Below are positions 54,673-64,000 of a stretch of DNA of 64,000 nucleotides, piece after piece. Position 1 is the stretch's first letter, and each line of letters opens with the position of its first letter. The notes below the pieces were generated by a model that had not been told where the DNA came from, searched no databases, and saw only the letters and a list, made by a program, of their open reading frames with translations. The stretch is taken from positions 310,001-374,000 of the forward strand of contig NZ_JACHJP010000003.1 in the NCBI RefSeq assembly GCF_014203715.1, given 5' to 3'. The translations under genes and the position numbers were made by a program. The DNA comes from Streptosporangium saharense. GTDB lineage: Bacteria > Actinomycetota > Actinomycetes > Streptosporangiales > Streptosporangiaceae.

Positions 54673-56771
<2,099 letters not shown>

Positions 56772-57012
56772 GCGGCCCTCAATCTTCCTCAGCTAGGCCC
56801 TCGTGTCGCTCTCCTCGCCCTGGTTCCGGGAAACACGGAGGGGAGGCGGCGGGGAGCTCACGAGTAACGGTCTCGGCCGGACGGAGGCCGCTGACGGAGG
56901 ACGGCCCGCCCGGATGAGTGGGGGTCGCCTGAGTGTACGTGCCGGAAGTCACCGGGTGGAACGCCTGGACACAAGGCTTTAACCTGCGCTTTTGCCGCAT
57001 CACGCGGGTCTC

Positions 57013-57043
57013 CCGGCCGCGCCGTCACGACGGGCACGGCCGG
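57013..57043 (-). terminator. possible OsmC gene terminator
   Basis: CCGGCCG (57013-57019) pairs with 57037-57043, with partial extra pairing inside the loop, about 15 bases beyond the OsmC stop. Confidence 0.4.
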
Positions 57044-57057
57044 AAGACACAGGCCGA

Positions 57058-57486
57058 TCAGCTGACCAGTTCGGCGTTCAGGCTGATCGTGGTGCCGGAA
57101 AGGGCCTTGCTCACCGGGCAGTTGGCCTTGGCGGTCTCGGCGGCCTTCTGGAAGTCCTCCGCCGACAGGCCGGGGACCTGACCGCGGACGGAGATGACGA
57201 TCCCCGTGATGCCCTCGCCCGGCTGGAAGGTCACCTCGGCCCTGGTCTCCAGGGACTGCGGCGGGGTGCCCGCCTGGGCCAGGCCGTGGGACAGGGCCAT
57301 CGAGAAGCAGGAGGAGTGCGCCGCCGCGATGAGCTCCTCGGGCGAGGTCTTGCCGTTGGCCTGCTCGGCCCTTGAGGGCCAGGACACGTCGAACGTGCCC
57401 ACCTTGGACGAGTCCAGCGAGACGGTGCCCGATCCTTCGAGGAGCGAGCCCTGCCACTGGGTCGTCGCGGTACGTGTCGTCGCCAT
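57058..57486 (-). CDS. OsmC-family peroxiredoxin
   Basis: 142 residues. The two redox cysteines are present in AAAHSSCFSMALS (about 60) and KANCPVSKALSG (about 125), with the Glu/Arg environment of OsmC (TSPEELIAAAH, ETRAEVTF). It reduces organic hydroperoxides in the cytoplasm with lipoylated partners or thiols. The subtype (OsmC rather than Ohr) follows from the SSCFSM and NCPVSK patterns. Stands alone; no OhrR-like regulator adjacent. Confidence 0.93.
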   Translation of the reverse strand: MATTRTATTQWQGSLLEGSGTVSLDSSKVGTFDVSWPSRAEQANGKTSPEELIAAAHSSCFSMALSHGLAQAGTPPQSLETRAEVTFQPGEGITGIVISVRGQVPGLSAEDFQKAAETAKANCPVSKALSGTTISLNAELVS

Positions 57487-57684
57487 GGCGATGTCCTTTC
57501 GATCACGATGCGTTAACCAGGAACGACCCTACTCGCCGAGATCACGAGGCTCGTCCCCGGAGCCGCCCGTCGCCCCCGTCCCGGGGCGTTCCGGTCACCT
57601 GGCGTTACCTTCTCTGTGGAATCTGTAATCGAACCCTTGGTGGTGGACGTAAGAGACATGACACCGGGTTGGGGAGGGGCGAGG

Positions 57685-58218
57685 GTGCCGGAGGAGGACG
57701 AGGAGAAGTGGTTCGAGGAGATGTTCCGCGCCTTCTACGAGCCCGTCTGGGCCTACGCCGCCCGCCGGGTCGGCCTCACCGGGGCCGACGACGTCGCCTC
57801 GTGCACCTTCCAGACCGCCTGGCGCACGAGGAACAGGATCCCCAGGGACGACGACCGCGCCGTCGTCGCCTGGCTGTACCGCGTCGCCTGGGGGCACGTG
57901 CGCAACGCCACCCGCGGCGAGGGACGCAGGCAGCGCCTCATGGCACTGCTGAGACAACTGCCACCGGAGCTTTCCGGTGACGGGACACACGACGAGGAAG
58001 AGGTCAGGACCGCGATGGAGACGGCCATGGCGCGCCTGCGCCCCAAGGACGGGGAGATACTCCGCCTGCACTACTGGGAGGACCTCGCGATCGAGGAGAT
58101 CGGCGGGGTCCTCGGCCTGACGCCGAACGCGGTCAGGGTACGGCTGTGCCGGGCCCGCACGCGGCTGGCCGACATGCTGCGCGGCATGTGCCTGTGGTGC
58201 GAGGAGGCGGGCCGGTGA
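57685..58218 (+). CDS. ECF RNA polymerase sigma factor
   Basis: 177 residues from the GTG at 57685 preceded by GGGGAGGGG; upstream in-frame starts at 57616 and 57658 lack such a site. Region 2: EEMFRAFYEPVWAYAARRVG, ADDVASCTFQTAWR and VVAWLYRVAWGHVRNATR; region 4: RLRPKDGEILRLHYWEDLAI and GVLGLTPNAVRVRLCRARTR. The next gene overlaps by four bases and encodes a membrane protein of the type usually linked with this group, so the pair forms a signal-transduction unit. Confidence 0.92.
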   Translation: MPEEDEEKWFEEMFRAFYEPVWAYAARRVGLTGADDVASCTFQTAWRTRNRIPRDDDRAVVAWLYRVAWGHVRNATRGEGRRQRLMALLRQLPPELSGDGTHDEEEVRTAMETAMARLRPKDGEILRLHYWEDLAIEEIGGVLGLTPNAVRVRLCRARTRLADMLRGMCLWCEEAGR

Positions 58219-59312
58219 GGGCGCGGGGACGCGACAGGTTCCGCGAGTTCATGGTCCGCCGCAACCCGGTGCCCCCGCACGAGGCGCGGCGGCTGATGGG
58301 CGACGGGCAGGAGGAGGTCCTGCGGCGGATCATGAGCGAGGGCGCCCCCCGGCGGTCACGGGGCAGGGGCTCGGCCCTGGCGGTCGCCCTGCTCGCGGCG
58401 GCCGTCGCGGTGGCGGTCCTGCCGAGGATCGCCCCGAAGGGGCAGACGGGAGACCAGAGCGCCCCGGCCGCGCCGCGCACCGGGCCGCCCATCACCGAGG
58501 ACCTCGCGCGGATCGTTCACCTGTCCGCGAGCGAGCCGCTGCGTGACCCGCCCCGCCCGATGTCGTCCTTCCCCGGCGCCGCGGCCGGGCTGCTCGGCCT
58601 GGCGCGGCTCTCCGGCTCCCTTCCCGACCGGGACGAGGGGGCCTGGAGCTACGTCGAGACCGAGGAGTGGCTGCTGGCGACCAGCGTCACCCGGGACGGC
58701 ACGACCTCGCGGATGGTCCCGTGGGTCGTCAGCCGCTGGACGCCGGAGAACGGGCAGGGCACCTACCTCAGGACCCGCAGGCCGGGCAGGCCGTTCGGGG
58801 ACGCCGGCTGGGCGGGCATCGCCCCCACGGCCGGTCAGGTGACACCCACCGGGGGTGGCGAGACCAGCAGTGAGACCGGCGACGTGGCCGACCTCGGCCC
58901 GAGGGCGGCCACGCTGTCGCGCTCCCGGGAGGAGCTGCGCGACCAGTTGCTCGACGGTGAGCCGCAGGCGGGCATGACGCGCACCCACCGCCTGGTCAGG
59001 GCTGTGGAGGACCTGCACTCCCACGACGTGGTCGGGCCGGGCCTGCGCGCCGCGCTGTGGCGGACCCTCGCCGCCCAGGACGACCTGCGGGCCATCGGGC
59101 GGATCAGGGACCGCAACGGCAGGCCGGGACAGGCCTTCGGGTTCGAGGACGGGCCGCTGCTCGGGGTGTTCGTCGTCAGCACGGTGACCGGGCGCCTCCT
59201 CGCGACCGAGCTGATCAGGCTCGGGGACGCGGGGGAGCCCCACCCGGCCGTCGAGGAGTACCGGACCTACCTCACCGCCCGGTGGGTCACGGAACCCGGC
59301 CGGACCTCATGA
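58215..59312 (+). CDS. CU044_5270-like sigma-associated membrane protein
   Basis: 365 residues, GTG overlapping the sigma stop. Soluble N-terminus of about 50 residues (FREFMVRRNPVPPHEARRLM), one membrane helix (about 55-75, ALAVALLAAAVAVAVLP) and a large extracellular domain. The layout, sequence style (GAWSYVETEEWLLATSV, TRTHRLVRAVEDLHSHDVVGPGLRAALWRTLA in pieces) and position match the CU044_5270 family found behind ECF sigma genes in Streptosporangiaceae. It probably restrains the sigma factor through its cytoplasmic tail, by analogy with anti-sigma proteins. Confidence 0.82.
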   Translation: MRARGRDRFREFMVRRNPVPPHEARRLMGDGQEEVLRRIMSEGAPRRSRGRGSALAVALLAAAVAVAVLPRIAPKGQTGDQSAPAAPRTGPPITEDLARIVHLSASEPLRDPPRPMSSFPGAAAGLLGLARLSGSLPDRDEGAWSYVETEEWLLATSVTRDGTTSRMVPWVVSRWTPENGQGTYLRTRRPGRPFGDAGWAGIAPTAGQVTPTGGGETSSETGDVADLGPRAATLSRSREELRDQLLDGEPQAGMTRTHRLVRAVEDLHSHDVVGPGLRAALWRTLAAQDDLRAIGRIRDRNGRPGQAFGFEDGPLLGVFVVSTVTGRLLATELIRLGDAGEPHPAVEEYRTYLTARWVTEPGRTS

Positions 59313-59314
59313 CC

Positions 59315-59366
59315 GGCGGCGGCGCCGTACGGTGGACTCCCGCCCAAGCCGTACGGCGCCGCCGCC
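59315..59366. terminator. bidirectional terminator hairpin
   Basis: An 18-base perfect inverted repeat (59315-59332 with 59349-59366, 16-base loop) lies between the CU044_5270-like gene and the convergent Cys-rich gene and can serve both. Confidence 0.8.
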
Positions 59367-59369
59367 CCT

Positions 59370-59921
59370 TCACAGCGAGGGGCACGCGCGCAGACTGGGG
59401 TGGGCGTTCACCCAGCGCTGGTCGGCCACGCCCCGCAGGTTGCCGGACCTCGCCCCACCGGGGAAACAGGTCCCCCCGTCGTCCCTGCTCCGTTTGACGA
59501 GGAAGACGAAGGGGCGGTCGTTCCTGAGCGACATGAACAGGCCGGTCCCGCTGAGCCTTCGCGGCCCCGGCACCTTGATCGCCTGCCGTGACCCCTCGAA
59601 CGCCCTGCGGTCGTAGAGGCAGACCGCGTTTCCCGGGACGCCGTCCTCGTCGCAGTCGTCCTCGGCGCCGCGCCGCGCCGGACCGCACGAGGGCGGCCTG
59701 AAGGTGATCACCTCGGCGCCGCCGTCGTAGGAGAGCGTGTCCGGCGGCGTGAAACGCCCCCTTGGCGCCCTGGCGAGCTGCTCGGCGACCGCCCGCGCGA
59801 CGTCGGCCTGACACGGCGTGAGACGTTCCACCGCGGGCGGAACCGGTGCGGTCGGCGGGCCCGTGAGCAGGCAGGACAGCGCACCGCACACCGTCCCCAG
59901 GGCTATCTGGCTGGTCGTCAT
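59370..59921 (-). CDS. secreted Cys-rich protein with DxDxDG loop
   Basis: 183 residues from the ATG at 59921 with GAAGGA upstream. Signal-like N-terminus with two cysteines, then a mature part with several more (about seven in total), including CGPARRGAEDDCDEDGVPGN where DCDEDG has the DxDxDG layout of calcium-binding loops. The middle reads RFTPPDTLSYDGGAEVITFRPP and the C-terminus GTGLFMSLRNDRPFVFLVKR, suggesting a beta-rich fold. No family recognised. Its neighbour on the opposite side of the terminator is the ECF pair, but there is no proof of a link. Confidence 0.7.
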   Translation of the reverse strand: MTTSQIALGTVCGALSCLLTGPPTAPVPPAVERLTPCQADVARAVAEQLARAPRGRFTPPDTLSYDGGAEVITFRPPSCGPARRGAEDDCDEDGVPGNAVCLYDRRAFEGSRQAIKVPGPRRLSGTGLFMSLRNDRPFVFLVKRSRDDGGTCFPGGARSGNLRGVADQRWVNAHPSLRACPSL

Positions 59922-60116
59922 GTTCGATCCTTCGGTGGGGGTTGAACCGGCCGTCTTCCGAGGGCGGAGGACGGGCCGAAAAGGCGCGCCCACCGGGGAG
60001 GGGCCGCTTCTCGCCCTCGCGGATCAATGAATATCCGCCCGCCGCCCGTAATGAACCCCGCCGCGACGGACGTTTACCACCGGAGAGCATTTCTTTGTCA
60101 GGACGGAGCGCTTCGG

Positions 60117-60716
60117 ATGAGGACCCCCGCATCGACCCGCACCGGCCACCGCGATCCGCTGCCACGGGACGGCAGCCGTGACTGCGGGGTGCTGGAACGG
60201 GTGATCCACCGGCGTTGGACGGGGACACCGCGCAGGGAGCTGGTGGCCGCGGTCGACGAGCTGGCGAGCATGCCGGTCCACCTGGCGACCAGGCTGGCCG
60301 AGGACCTCGACGGCATCTGGCTCGGTGCCGACCTGCTGCCCGAGCCGCCGGAGCCCGACGACTCCTGCGACGCGCGGGTCGCGGCGGAGTCGGCGGGCAT
60401 CCACATGGGGCGCACGATCATCGTCACGGGCGGGGCGCACTCGTCGGGCTCGCTGGTCCACCACATGATCGGCCACGTCCTGTGCCAGCTGGACGAGACG
60501 GACGAGACCCCCGAGTGGCGGCGGATCATGCGGTTCTGCCGCCCCCTGCTGGTCCTCGACCGCTACCGCGACTGCCCGGCCGAGTGGTGGGCGGAGAGCT
60601 ACGCCCTGTGCGCCGCCAACCGGCTCGACCGGCTGACCAGGCTGCTCGCCGACGACGTCCAGAGCGCGGCGGCCGTCGCGGCCTACCACCAGCGCCGCCA
60701 GGGCTGGGTCAGATGA
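60117..60716 (+). CDS. metalloprotease-like protein lacking the catalytic Glu
   Basis: 199 residues from the ATG at 60117, with GGAG 8 bases before. The segment SLVHHMIGHVLCQLD (116-120 HMIGH) sits where gluzincin-type metalloproteases have HExGH, and EWWAESYALCAANRLDR (156-172) supplies the usual third-ligand Glu (E160) pattern EWxAE. The two His and the distal Glu remain, but the catalytic Glu is Met (M117). Probably a zinc-binding but inactive relative of a peptidase. No signal peptide, so cytoplasmic. The 3' end overlaps the convergent AidB gene by 8 bases. Confidence 0.72.
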   Translation: MRTPASTRTGHRDPLPRDGSRDCGVLERVIHRRWTGTPRRELVAAVDELASMPVHLATRLAEDLDGIWLGADLLPEPPEPDDSCDARVAAESAGIHMGRTIIVTGGAHSSGSLVHHMIGHVLCQLDETDETPEWRRIMRFCRPLLVLDRYRDCPAEWWAESYALCAANRLDRLTRLLADDVQSAAAVAAYHQRRQGWVR

Positions 60717-62325
60717 CCGCCCTGCCGACGATCCCCTCCAGATCGAGCCTGGAGGGCAGCGTGCCGAAGGCGCGACCCCCCTCACCGGCCAGCCGGGAGG
60801 CGCAGAAGGCGTCGGCGACGGCCGGGGGCGCGTGCCGTACGAGAAGGGAGCCCTGCAGGACCAGCGCCATGTCCTCGGCGACCCTGCGGGCACTCGTCTC
60901 GTCCGGTCGCGAGCCGAGCAGGGCGCGCAGCCGTACGATCGCCGCGTCCAGGTGCCCGTCGGCGCCGGAGGCGAGTTCGACCTCGGCGAAGTAGGCCTCG
61001 ATCGCACCGGGTTCCTTCAGCGTCACTCTCAGCACGTCCAGCGCCGCGACGTTTCCCGAGCCCTCCCAGATGCCGTTGAGGGGTGACTCGCGCAGCAGTC
61101 TGGGCATCTGGGAGTCCTCGACGTAGCCGTTGCCGCCCAGGCACTCCATCGCCTCGGCCGCGTGGGCGGGGGCGCGTTTGCACACCCAGTACTTCGCGAC
61201 GGCCAGTGCGGTACGGCGCAGCGCGGCCTCGGCCGGGTTCCCGGCGACGGCCCGGTCGGTGGCCCCGGCGAGCCGGGTCATCAGGGTGGTCGCGGCCTCG
61301 GACTCCAGGACGAGGTCGGCCAGGACGTTGCGCATCAGCGGCTGGTCGGCCAGCCTCCTGCCGAAGGCGCTGCGGTGCCCGGCGTGGTGGACGGCCCTGA
61401 CCGCCCCGTGTCTCATCCCGGCGGCCGAACCGATCACGCAGTCGAGGCGGGTCATGTTCACCATCTCCAGGATGGTCCGCACGCCCCGCCCCTCCTCGCC
61501 GACCGGCCAGGCGAGCGCCCCGTCGTACTCCACCTCGGCGCTGGCGTTCGACCGGTTGCCCAGCTTGTCCTTCAGCCGCATCAGGCGCATGGCGTTGCGG
61601 GTCCCGTCGGGCAGGACGCGGGGCAGCAGGAAGCAGGTCAGGCCCCCCGGCGCCTGGGCGAGCACCAGGAACACGTCGCACATCGGCGCCGAGTTGAACC
61701 ACTTGTGGCCGGTCAGCGCGTAACCGCCGTCGGCCAGGGGCTCGGCCCTCGTGGTGCCCGCCCGGACGTCGGAGCCGCCCTGCTTCTCGGTCATCGCCAT
61801 CCCGGCGAGCACCCCGCGCTTGCCCAGCGGCGGGCGCAGCCCGAAGTCGTAGCTCCGTGAGGTCAGCAGCGGCTCCCACGCGGCGGCGAGCGCGGGGGCG
61901 TGGCGCAGCGCCGCGACCGAGGCGTAGGTCATCGAGACCGGGCAGCCGTGCCCCGCCTCGACCTGGCTCCAGAGGTAGAACTTGGCGGCGCGGGCCACGT
62001 GCGCGCCGGGCGCCGCGCTCGCCCAGGGGGCGGCGTGCAGGCCCTCACCCACCGCCGCGGCCATCAGCTCGTGCCAGGAGGGATGGAACTCGACCTCGTC
62101 GATCCGGTGACCCCCGGCGTCGTGGGTACGCAGGACCGGCGGATGCTCGTTGGCCAGCCGTCCCCACTCGATGGCCCGCTCCGAGCCCGCGAGCGTGCCC
62201 AGCGCGCGCAGCTCACCGATCGCCCAGCCCGCCCCCTCGCGCTCGACCCCGGCCGTCAGGGCGGCGTCGGCGGACACGTCGTGCCCGGTGAGCGGCGGAA
62301 CCTGGTTGAAGACGTCGTGGGTCAT
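60709..62325 (-). CDS. aidB: AidB-like acyl-CoA dehydrogenase
   Basis: 538 residues, close to E. coli AidB (541), from the ATG at 62325 with GGAGG 6 bases upstream (an ATG at 62331 touches the site). AidB features: HDVFNQVPPLTG at the start, AMTEKQGGSDVR, KDKLGNRSNASAEVEYDGA, and the FAD/active-site region GMRHGAVRAVHHAGHRSAFG with ECLGGNGYVEDS. AidB is made during alkylation (Ada) stress and binds DNA; acyl-CoA dehydrogenase activity is weak. No ada or alkA genes are nearby. It lies 19 bases after the ankyrin gene stop on the same strand. Confidence 0.92.
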   Translation of the reverse strand: MTHDVFNQVPPLTGHDVSADAALTAGVEREGAGWAIGELRALGTLAGSERAIEWGRLANEHPPVLRTHDAGGHRIDEVEFHPSWHELMAAAVGEGLHAAPWASAAPGAHVARAAKFYLWSQVEAGHGCPVSMTYASVAALRHAPALAAAWEPLLTSRSYDFGLRPPLGKRGVLAGMAMTEKQGGSDVRAGTTRAEPLADGGYALTGHKWFNSAPMCDVFLVLAQAPGGLTCFLLPRVLPDGTRNAMRLMRLKDKLGNRSNASAEVEYDGALAWPVGEEGRGVRTILEMVNMTRLDCVIGSAAGMRHGAVRAVHHAGHRSAFGRRLADQPLMRNVLADLVLESEAATTLMTRLAGATDRAVAGNPAEAALRRTALAVAKYWVCKRAPAHAAEAMECLGGNGYVEDSQMPRLLRESPLNGIWEGSGNVAALDVLRVTLKEPGAIEAYFAEVELASGADGHLDAAIVRLRALLGSRPDETSARRVAEDMALVLQGSLLVRHAPPAVADAFCASRLAGEGGRAFGTLPSRLDLEGIVGRAVI

Positions 62326-62344
62326 CCGCATCCTCCGTGGCGGG

Positions 62345-63793
62345 TCAGGCTCCCTTGACCAGGTCGCGCAGGTAGTCGTCGTCCTCGTCGCTCTCGGCGA
62401 GGACCCGCTCCGTCCCCCGCGCAGCCCTGGGGTCGCCGCGCAGCAGCAGGCCGTGCGTCGCCTCGGCCACCGTGCTCAGGTCCTCGTCGTCGAGCCGCGC
62501 GGCCAGCGCGTCGCGGATCGGCTCAGCGTCCTCGGCGAGCCCGGCCAGGCCCATGGTCGCCCACTCGCGCACCTCCGCGTCGGGGTCCTCGCTCATCGAG
62601 ATCAGCAGCGCGAGCCCCTCGACGTGGCCGGGCGGCAGCACCGCGGCCAGCGCGGCCGGATCGGCCTGGGTGCGGGTCCAGCCGGGGGAGGTGACGATCT
62701 CCAGCACCTCGGGCAGGGCGCGGGAGTCGGCGTGGTGGCCGAGCGCGCCGAGCACCGAGCGCAGCACCCGCTCGTCGCCCTCGGTCGCGGCCATCCGCCG
62801 CAGGATCGGCAGCGTCCTGTCGAGGAAGGGCCGCTCCTCTTCGGTGAAGCCGAACTCGGCGAGCACGTCGACGCCGAACTCCCGCCTGCGCGGGTCCTCA
62901 CTGACGCACAGCCGCGCCACCGCCTCGAACGTCTCCTCGTCCCCCCGCCTGCTCAGCGCGCTCGCGATCGCCCACCAGGTCTCCGCCTCCTCGTCGACGT
63001 CCCGGTACGGCAGCGCCCGCTCGACGAGCGTCTCGACGCCGGGCAGCTGGTCGGTCGCCTCCTCAAGGAGGGTCGCCACGGCCGCGTGACCGCGCTGGCA
63101 GCGCAGCTCGGCCAGCCGTTCCCCGTCCTGGTTCACGGCGGCGACGGTCACCAGGTCGGTGCCGTCGGAGGCGCGGCTGCGGCCCACGACGAACTGGGAG
63201 TCCTCGGGGACCTGCTCGGTGAGCTGTTCGAGCAGCGCGCTCTCCAGCTGGGTGCCCAGCCAGTCGTAGGCGATGGCCAGCGGGGTGTCGCCCTCGCCGT
63301 CCGGCCTGTCGGCCTGGGCCCCGCGATCGAGGAGCACCCGGACCGCGCCGAGCGCCCCGCGCCTGGCGGCCAGGGTGAGCGCGGTCTCGCCGCTGTCGTT
63401 GGCCTCCTCGGGGTCGGCCCCGGCGTCGAGCAGCACCGTGAGGGCCTCGTCCCGGCCGTTCGAGGCGGCCCAGAGCAGCGCGGTCCAGCCGCCCTCCTCC
63501 TTGGCCGTGGGGTCGGCTCCGGCGCCGAGCAGGGCGCGTACGGTCTCCACGTGGCCCAGGGCGGCGGCCGCGCCCAGGGGCAGCCCCTCCTCCTCGCCGC
63601 CGCTGATCCTGCCCGGGTCGGCCCCGTGTGCCAGCAACGCCTCGACGACCGCCGTCCTGCCGCCCGCCGCGGCGGCGTACAGCGCCGTGCTGTGCCCGGC
63701 CGTCTCGGGGTCGGGGCCGGTACCGTCCCGGAGCAGGCGCTCGACGAGCTCGGCGTCGCCGCGGGTGGCCGCATCAAGAAGTTCTTGGTACAT
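62345..63793 (-). CDS. ankyrin-repeat and HEAT-like protein
   Basis: 482 residues. The first half holds five to six ankyrin repeats (for example TALYAAAAGGRTAVVEALLAHGADPG and TALLWAASNGRDEALTVLLD units), the second half about four helical HEAT-like repeats (EAETWWAIASALSR, RVLRSVLGALGHH, AEVREWATMGLAGL, STVAEATHGLLL). Both are protein-interaction scaffolds with no enzymatic motif. Acidic overall. The gene is probably co-transcribed with aidB, which starts 19 bases later. Ankyrin proteins are uncommon but not rare in actinomycetes; function unknown. Confidence 0.85.
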   Translation of the reverse strand: MYQELLDAATRGDAELVERLLRDGTGPDPETAGHSTALYAAAAGGRTAVVEALLAHGADPGRISGGEEEGLPLGAAAALGHVETVRALLGAGADPTAKEEGGWTALLWAASNGRDEALTVLLDAGADPEEANDSGETALTLAARRGALGAVRVLLDRGAQADRPDGEGDTPLAIAYDWLGTQLESALLEQLTEQVPEDSQFVVGRSRASDGTDLVTVAAVNQDGERLAELRCQRGHAAVATLLEEATDQLPGVETLVERALPYRDVDEEAETWWAIASALSRRGDEETFEAVARLCVSEDPRRREFGVDVLAEFGFTEEERPFLDRTLPILRRMAATEGDERVLRSVLGALGHHADSRALPEVLEIVTSPGWTRTQADPAALAAVLPPGHVEGLALLISMSEDPDAEVREWATMGLAGLAEDAEPIRDALAARLDDEDLSTVAEATHGLLLRGDPRAARGTERVLAESDEDDDYLRDLVKGA

Positions 63794-63857
63794 GAGGGGA
63801 CCCTAGCCTGTTCCCGTCGGCTCCCGGGGTGGCCATGTCCTCCTCAGGGAGGAGCCA

Positions 63858-63869
63858 TTTTCCGGAAAA
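63858..63869. promoter_or_regulatory. palindrome upstream of the DUF1707 gene
   Basis: TTTTCCGGAAAA, a perfect palindrome 21 bases before the ATG, placed for an operator or promoter element. Resembles the CCTTTTCCGG/CCGGAAAAGG arms at 25283-25317. Confidence 0.35.
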
Positions 63870-63889
63870 CTCGCGATATGTTGTGAGTT

Positions 63890-64000
63890 ATGAACGATCC
63901 CGGTGCGATGCGAATCTCGGACGCCGAGCGGGAGGCAACCGTCGAGCGGCTGCGTGTCGCCTCCGTCGAGGGGCGTCTGACGCTCGGGGAGCTGACCGAG
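63890..64000 (+). CDS. N-terminus of a DUF1707 protein, cut by the window end
   Basis: The ATG at 63890 opens a frame continuing to the last base: MRISDAEREATVERLRVASVE and GRLTLGELTE match the DUF1707 domain also seen at 2466-3101. A second ATG at 63908 is possible. Upstream, TTTTCCGGAAAA (63858-63869) is a perfect 12-base palindrome in the promoter zone. The remainder lies outside the window. Confidence 0.8.
   Translation, partial: MNDPGAMRISDAEREATVERLRVASVEGRLTLGELTE

Overview
The window is high-GC actinobacterial chromosome, almost certainly from the Streptosporangiales (Streptosporangium/Nonomuraea type). The evidence is the strong GC-third-position coding bias, many GTG starts and GTGA/ATGA stop-start overlaps, DUF1707 and PadR genes, an ECF sigma factor paired with a CU044_5270-type membrane protein, and coproporphyrin-branch heme genes. 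No rRNA, tRNA or CRISPR array was found.

Layout. 1-11.2 kb is mostly housekeeping: a truncated baeRF-like release factor end, a sugar porter, mug, a His-rich PadR regulator with a DUF1707 protein divergent from an MFS exporter, an Arg/Gly/Trp-rich secreted protein, a YdjM-type membrane protein, acnA (aconitase) with an elaborate upstream region, and an M48 peptidase. 11.2-16.1 kb is a small accessory island: a frameshifted IS5-family element with intact ends, a low-GC orphan gene, degraded tyrosine-integrase pieces in opposite orientations, and two tandem secreted HEYGH zinc metallopeptidase paralogues. 16.2-24.2 kb returns to core genes: dxs, a DedA protein, an APC permease, a subtilisin-inhibitor-like protein and a fadA-fadB pair.

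24.2-42.9 kb is mostly accessory. It holds a secreted HNH nuclease, a YCII protein, a PepSY protein with a two-component system, an ECF-sigma/ABC-transporter operon of five overlapping genes, and a siderophore-uptake operon (two lipoprotein receptors, an FAD siderophore-interacting protein, two FecCD permeases and one ATPase). The uptake operon lies behind a 19-bp IdeR/DmdR-like iron box. Upstream of it are an AraC regulator and a heterodimeric ABC transporter whose two ATP sites are degenerate in complementary ways. No siderophore biosynthetic genes are present, so the locus looks like xenosiderophore uptake or one half of a split system.

43-51 kb is the conserved actinobacterial block rnd, DUF3000, hemE, hemY, hemQ and msrB, which supplies heme through the coproporphyrin branch. 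51-64 kb carries a split LigD (polymerase and ligase as separate convergent genes, no Ku seen), a RibD-like reductase, glgX, an OsmC protein, an ECF sigma/CU044_5270 pair, a secreted Cys-rich protein, a metalloprotease-like protein that has lost its catalytic Glu, an AidB-type acyl-CoA dehydrogenase, an ankyrin/HEAT protein, and the start of another DUF1707 gene cut by the window end.

Two themes connect the regions. One is iron: iron boxes lie at both the siderophore operon and acnA, and heme synthesis is nearby. The other is a conserved core order interrupted by two accessory insertions.
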